Part shown: positions 16,141-17,536 of the stretch, piece by piece
Position numbering within the stretch: position 1 is the first letter of the stretch
How the letters are laid out: each line of letters begins with the position of its first letter
From: a bacterium
Lineage (GTDB): Bacteria; Patescibacteria; Saccharimonadia; Saccharimonadales; UBA4665
DNA length: 17,536 bases
Direction: 5' to 3'
NCBI GenBank assembly: GCA_021778165.1
Contig: JAJYCU010000001.1
Span: 1-17,536, forward strand
Position numbers and translations under genes: made by a program
The notes under the pieces: model-generated
Database searches by the model: none
Told to the model about the DNA's origin: nothing
What the model saw: only the letters and a program-made list of their open reading frames with translations

Positions 16141-17536
16141 ATGATATTTTCATCGTTATTTTTAGGTAAATTAAACTCTCATGTTTTTCCGACTGATTTG
16201 GTAACACTTGGAGCTGCTGTTTCAGTTGTTTTAGGTCTGATTGGTATTGCTCTTGCAATTACGTATTTTCATAAATGGACTTATCTTTGGAAAGAATGGC
16301 TAACCAGCGTTGATCATAAAAAAATTGGCGTAATGTATATTATTGTTTCGGTTTTAATGTTAATAAGAGGCGGTACTGATGCTTTAATGCTTCGTGCTCA
16401 ACAAGCAACTTCAGTTGGTGCTAGTCATGGTGTTTTATCTAGCAATACTTTCAATCAGGTCTTTTCGGCTCATGGTACAATCATGATTTTCTTTGCGGCA
16501 ATGGGTTTAATGTTTGGCATTATTAACTTAGTTTTACCGCTACAAATTGGGGCACGTGATGTAGCGTTTCCCTTTATGAATTTAACAAGTTTCTGGCTCT
16601 TTGCGGCCGGTATGATTTTAGTCAATATGTCCTTAGGTATTGGAGATTTTTCGGCAGCCGGATGGTTAGCTTATCCACCACTCTCCGAACTTCGCTATAG
16701 TCCTACGGTTGGAGTTGATTATTGGATTTGGAGTCTTGAAATAGCTGGGATTGGTAGTTTACTATCCGGAGTTAATTTTTTGACTACTATCATAAAATCA
16801 AGAGCACCTGGTATGACTTTATTTAAAATGCCAATGTTTACTTGGAGTGTGCTTTGCACCACACTCTTAATTATTTTTGCATTTCCTATTTTAACTGTTA
16901 CATTGACTCTTTTATTTTTAGATCGAACAATGGGTATGCATTTCTTTACGGCAGGCATGGGCGGGAATATGATGATGTATGTAAATTTGATTTGGGCTTG
17001 GGGACATCCAGAAGTTTATATTTTAATACTGCCAGCATTTGGTGTCTTTTCGGAGGTTGTCGCTACTTTTTCAAGGAAAAGATTGTTTGGCTATCGGACA
17101 ATGGTTGGTGCCTTAATTTCAATCACTGTTTTATCATTCACTGTTTGGCTACATCATTTCTTCACTATGGGTGCTGGAGCCGATGTTAATGGTTTCTTTG
17201 GTATTATGACGATGGTAATTGCAATTCCGACAGGCGTCAAGGTTTTCAATTGGCTCTTTACGATGTATCGGGGTAAAATTATGTTCTCACAAGCCATGTA
17301 TTGGTTTTTGGGTTTCGTTGGATTCTTTACGGTTGGTGGAATTGCGGGTGTTATATTAGCTGTGCCTCCAGCTGATTTTCAACTTCATAATAGCCTATTC
17401 TTAGTTGCTCATTTCCATACTATGATAGTTGGAGGAGTTTTGTTTGGTTATTTTGCCGGTCTAGCTTATTGGTTCCCAAAAATTTTCGGCTATAAATTAG
17501 ATGAAAAATTAGGAAAAATTACATTCTATTTATGGT
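16141..17536 (+). CDS. cyoB: Cytochrome bo3 quinol oxidase subunit I, partial (runs off the window)
   Basis: The open frame runs from the ATG at 16141 to the window end without a stop, giving 465 residues, about 70% of the usual length of some 660. It is the catalytic haem-copper subunit. With a constant offset of +5 from E. coli CyoB: low-spin haem ligands H111 and H426; CuB ligands H289, H338 and H339, with the cross-linked tyrosine Y293; haem o ligand H424; D-channel D140 and E291; K-channel K367. The blocks [27 protein letters not shown] and [15 protein letters not shown] are nearly identical to the E. coli protein. Quinol-site residues R76, D80 and Q106 are conserved, but the position of E. 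coli H98 is T103. Proton pumping is expected. Confidence 0.97.
   Translation, partial: MIFSSLFLGKLNSHVFPTDLVTLGAAVSVVLGLIGIALAITYFHKWTYLWKEWLTSVDHKKIGVMYIIVSVLMLIRGGTDALMLRAQQATSVGASHGVLSSNTFNQVFSAHGTIMIFFAAMGLMFGIINLVLPLQIGARDVAFPFMNLTSFWLFAAGMILVNMSLGIGDFSAAGWLAYPPLSELRYSPTVGVDYWIWSLEIAGIGSLLSGVNFLTTIIKSRAPGMTLFKMPMFTWSVLCTTLLIIFAFPILTVTLTLLFLDRTMGMHFFTAGMGGNMMMYVNLIWAWGHPEVYILILPAFGVFSEVVATFSRKRLFGYRTMVGALISITVLSFTVWLHHFFTMGAGADVNGFFGIMTMVIAIPTGVKVFNWLFTMYRGKIMFSQAMYWFLGFVGFFTVGGIAGVILAVPPADFQLHNSLFLVAHFHTMIVGGVLFGYFAGLAYWFPKIFGYKLDEKLGKITFYLW

Noticed and set aside
16842..17189. 115-residue open frame inside cyoB
   Set aside because: It is an out-of-frame shadow of the haem-copper subunit, rich in Cys, Tyr and Phe as shadow frames of membrane proteins often are.

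Overview
The window is a low-GC bacterial chromosome segment (roughly one third G+C by eye). It uses the standard code: atpB and atpA both end in TGA, and I see no in-frame TGA that would need recoding. That argues against the UGA-glycine lineages Gracilibacteria and Absconditabacteria. A complete F-type ATP synthase operon lies beside NDH-2, a lactate/glycolate-type flavin dehydrogenase and a cytochrome bo3 quinol oxidase, in very compact gene packing. My best guess is an environmental member of the Candidate Phyla Radiation, probably Saccharibacteria (TM7), some of which are known to carry a bo-type oxidase with NDH-2. No rRNA or ribosomal protein gene is present to confirm this, so the lineage is an inference with moderate confidence.

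Layout. (1) 58-6666, plus strand: the ATP synthase operon atpZ/I-B-E-F-H-A-G-D-C in canonical order. Its genes abut or overlap; the exceptions are 76-nt and 24-nt gaps before atpE and atpD, which hold the clearest ribosome binding sites, and a 21-nt gap before atpF. (2) 6668-7066, minus strand: mscL, with a zinc-ribbon tail, ending one base from atpC. (3) 7172-7945, plus strand: an aquaporin-family channel with an unusual pore and a basic tail, divergent from mscL. (4) 7977-8010: a hairpin terminator that overlaps the 3' end of the next gene. (5) 7990-12543, minus strand: ndh followed by a 1103-residue UvrD-like helicase fused to a RecB-type nuclease domain. (6) 12626-17536, plus strand: FAD-linked D-lactate/glycolate-type dehydrogenase, an 8-segment membrane protein of unknown function, cyoA, and cyoB, which runs off the window.

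How the genes work together. NDH-2 (from NADH) and the flavin dehydrogenase (from a 2-hydroxy acid, probably D-lactate) would both reduce a quinone. The bo3 oxidase would oxidise the quinol with O2 and pump protons, and the ATP synthase, whose c subunit looks proton-specific, would turn that gradient into ATP. The two donor genes share one 82-bp divergent promoter region. The window thus encodes a near-complete minimal aerobic respiratory chain without complex I, a bc1 complex or cytochrome c. No quinone or haem synthesis genes are seen here.

A recurring regulatory pattern is a good -10 element ending only 9-11 nt before the ATG of mscL, ndh, the dehydrogenase gene and cyoA. This predicts near-leaderless mRNAs, whereas the aquaporin, atpE and atpD genes have strong Shine-Dalgarno sites. 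No gene-free stretch exceeds 300 bases. I saw no tRNA, rRNA, CRISPR array, insertion sequence or phage gene.
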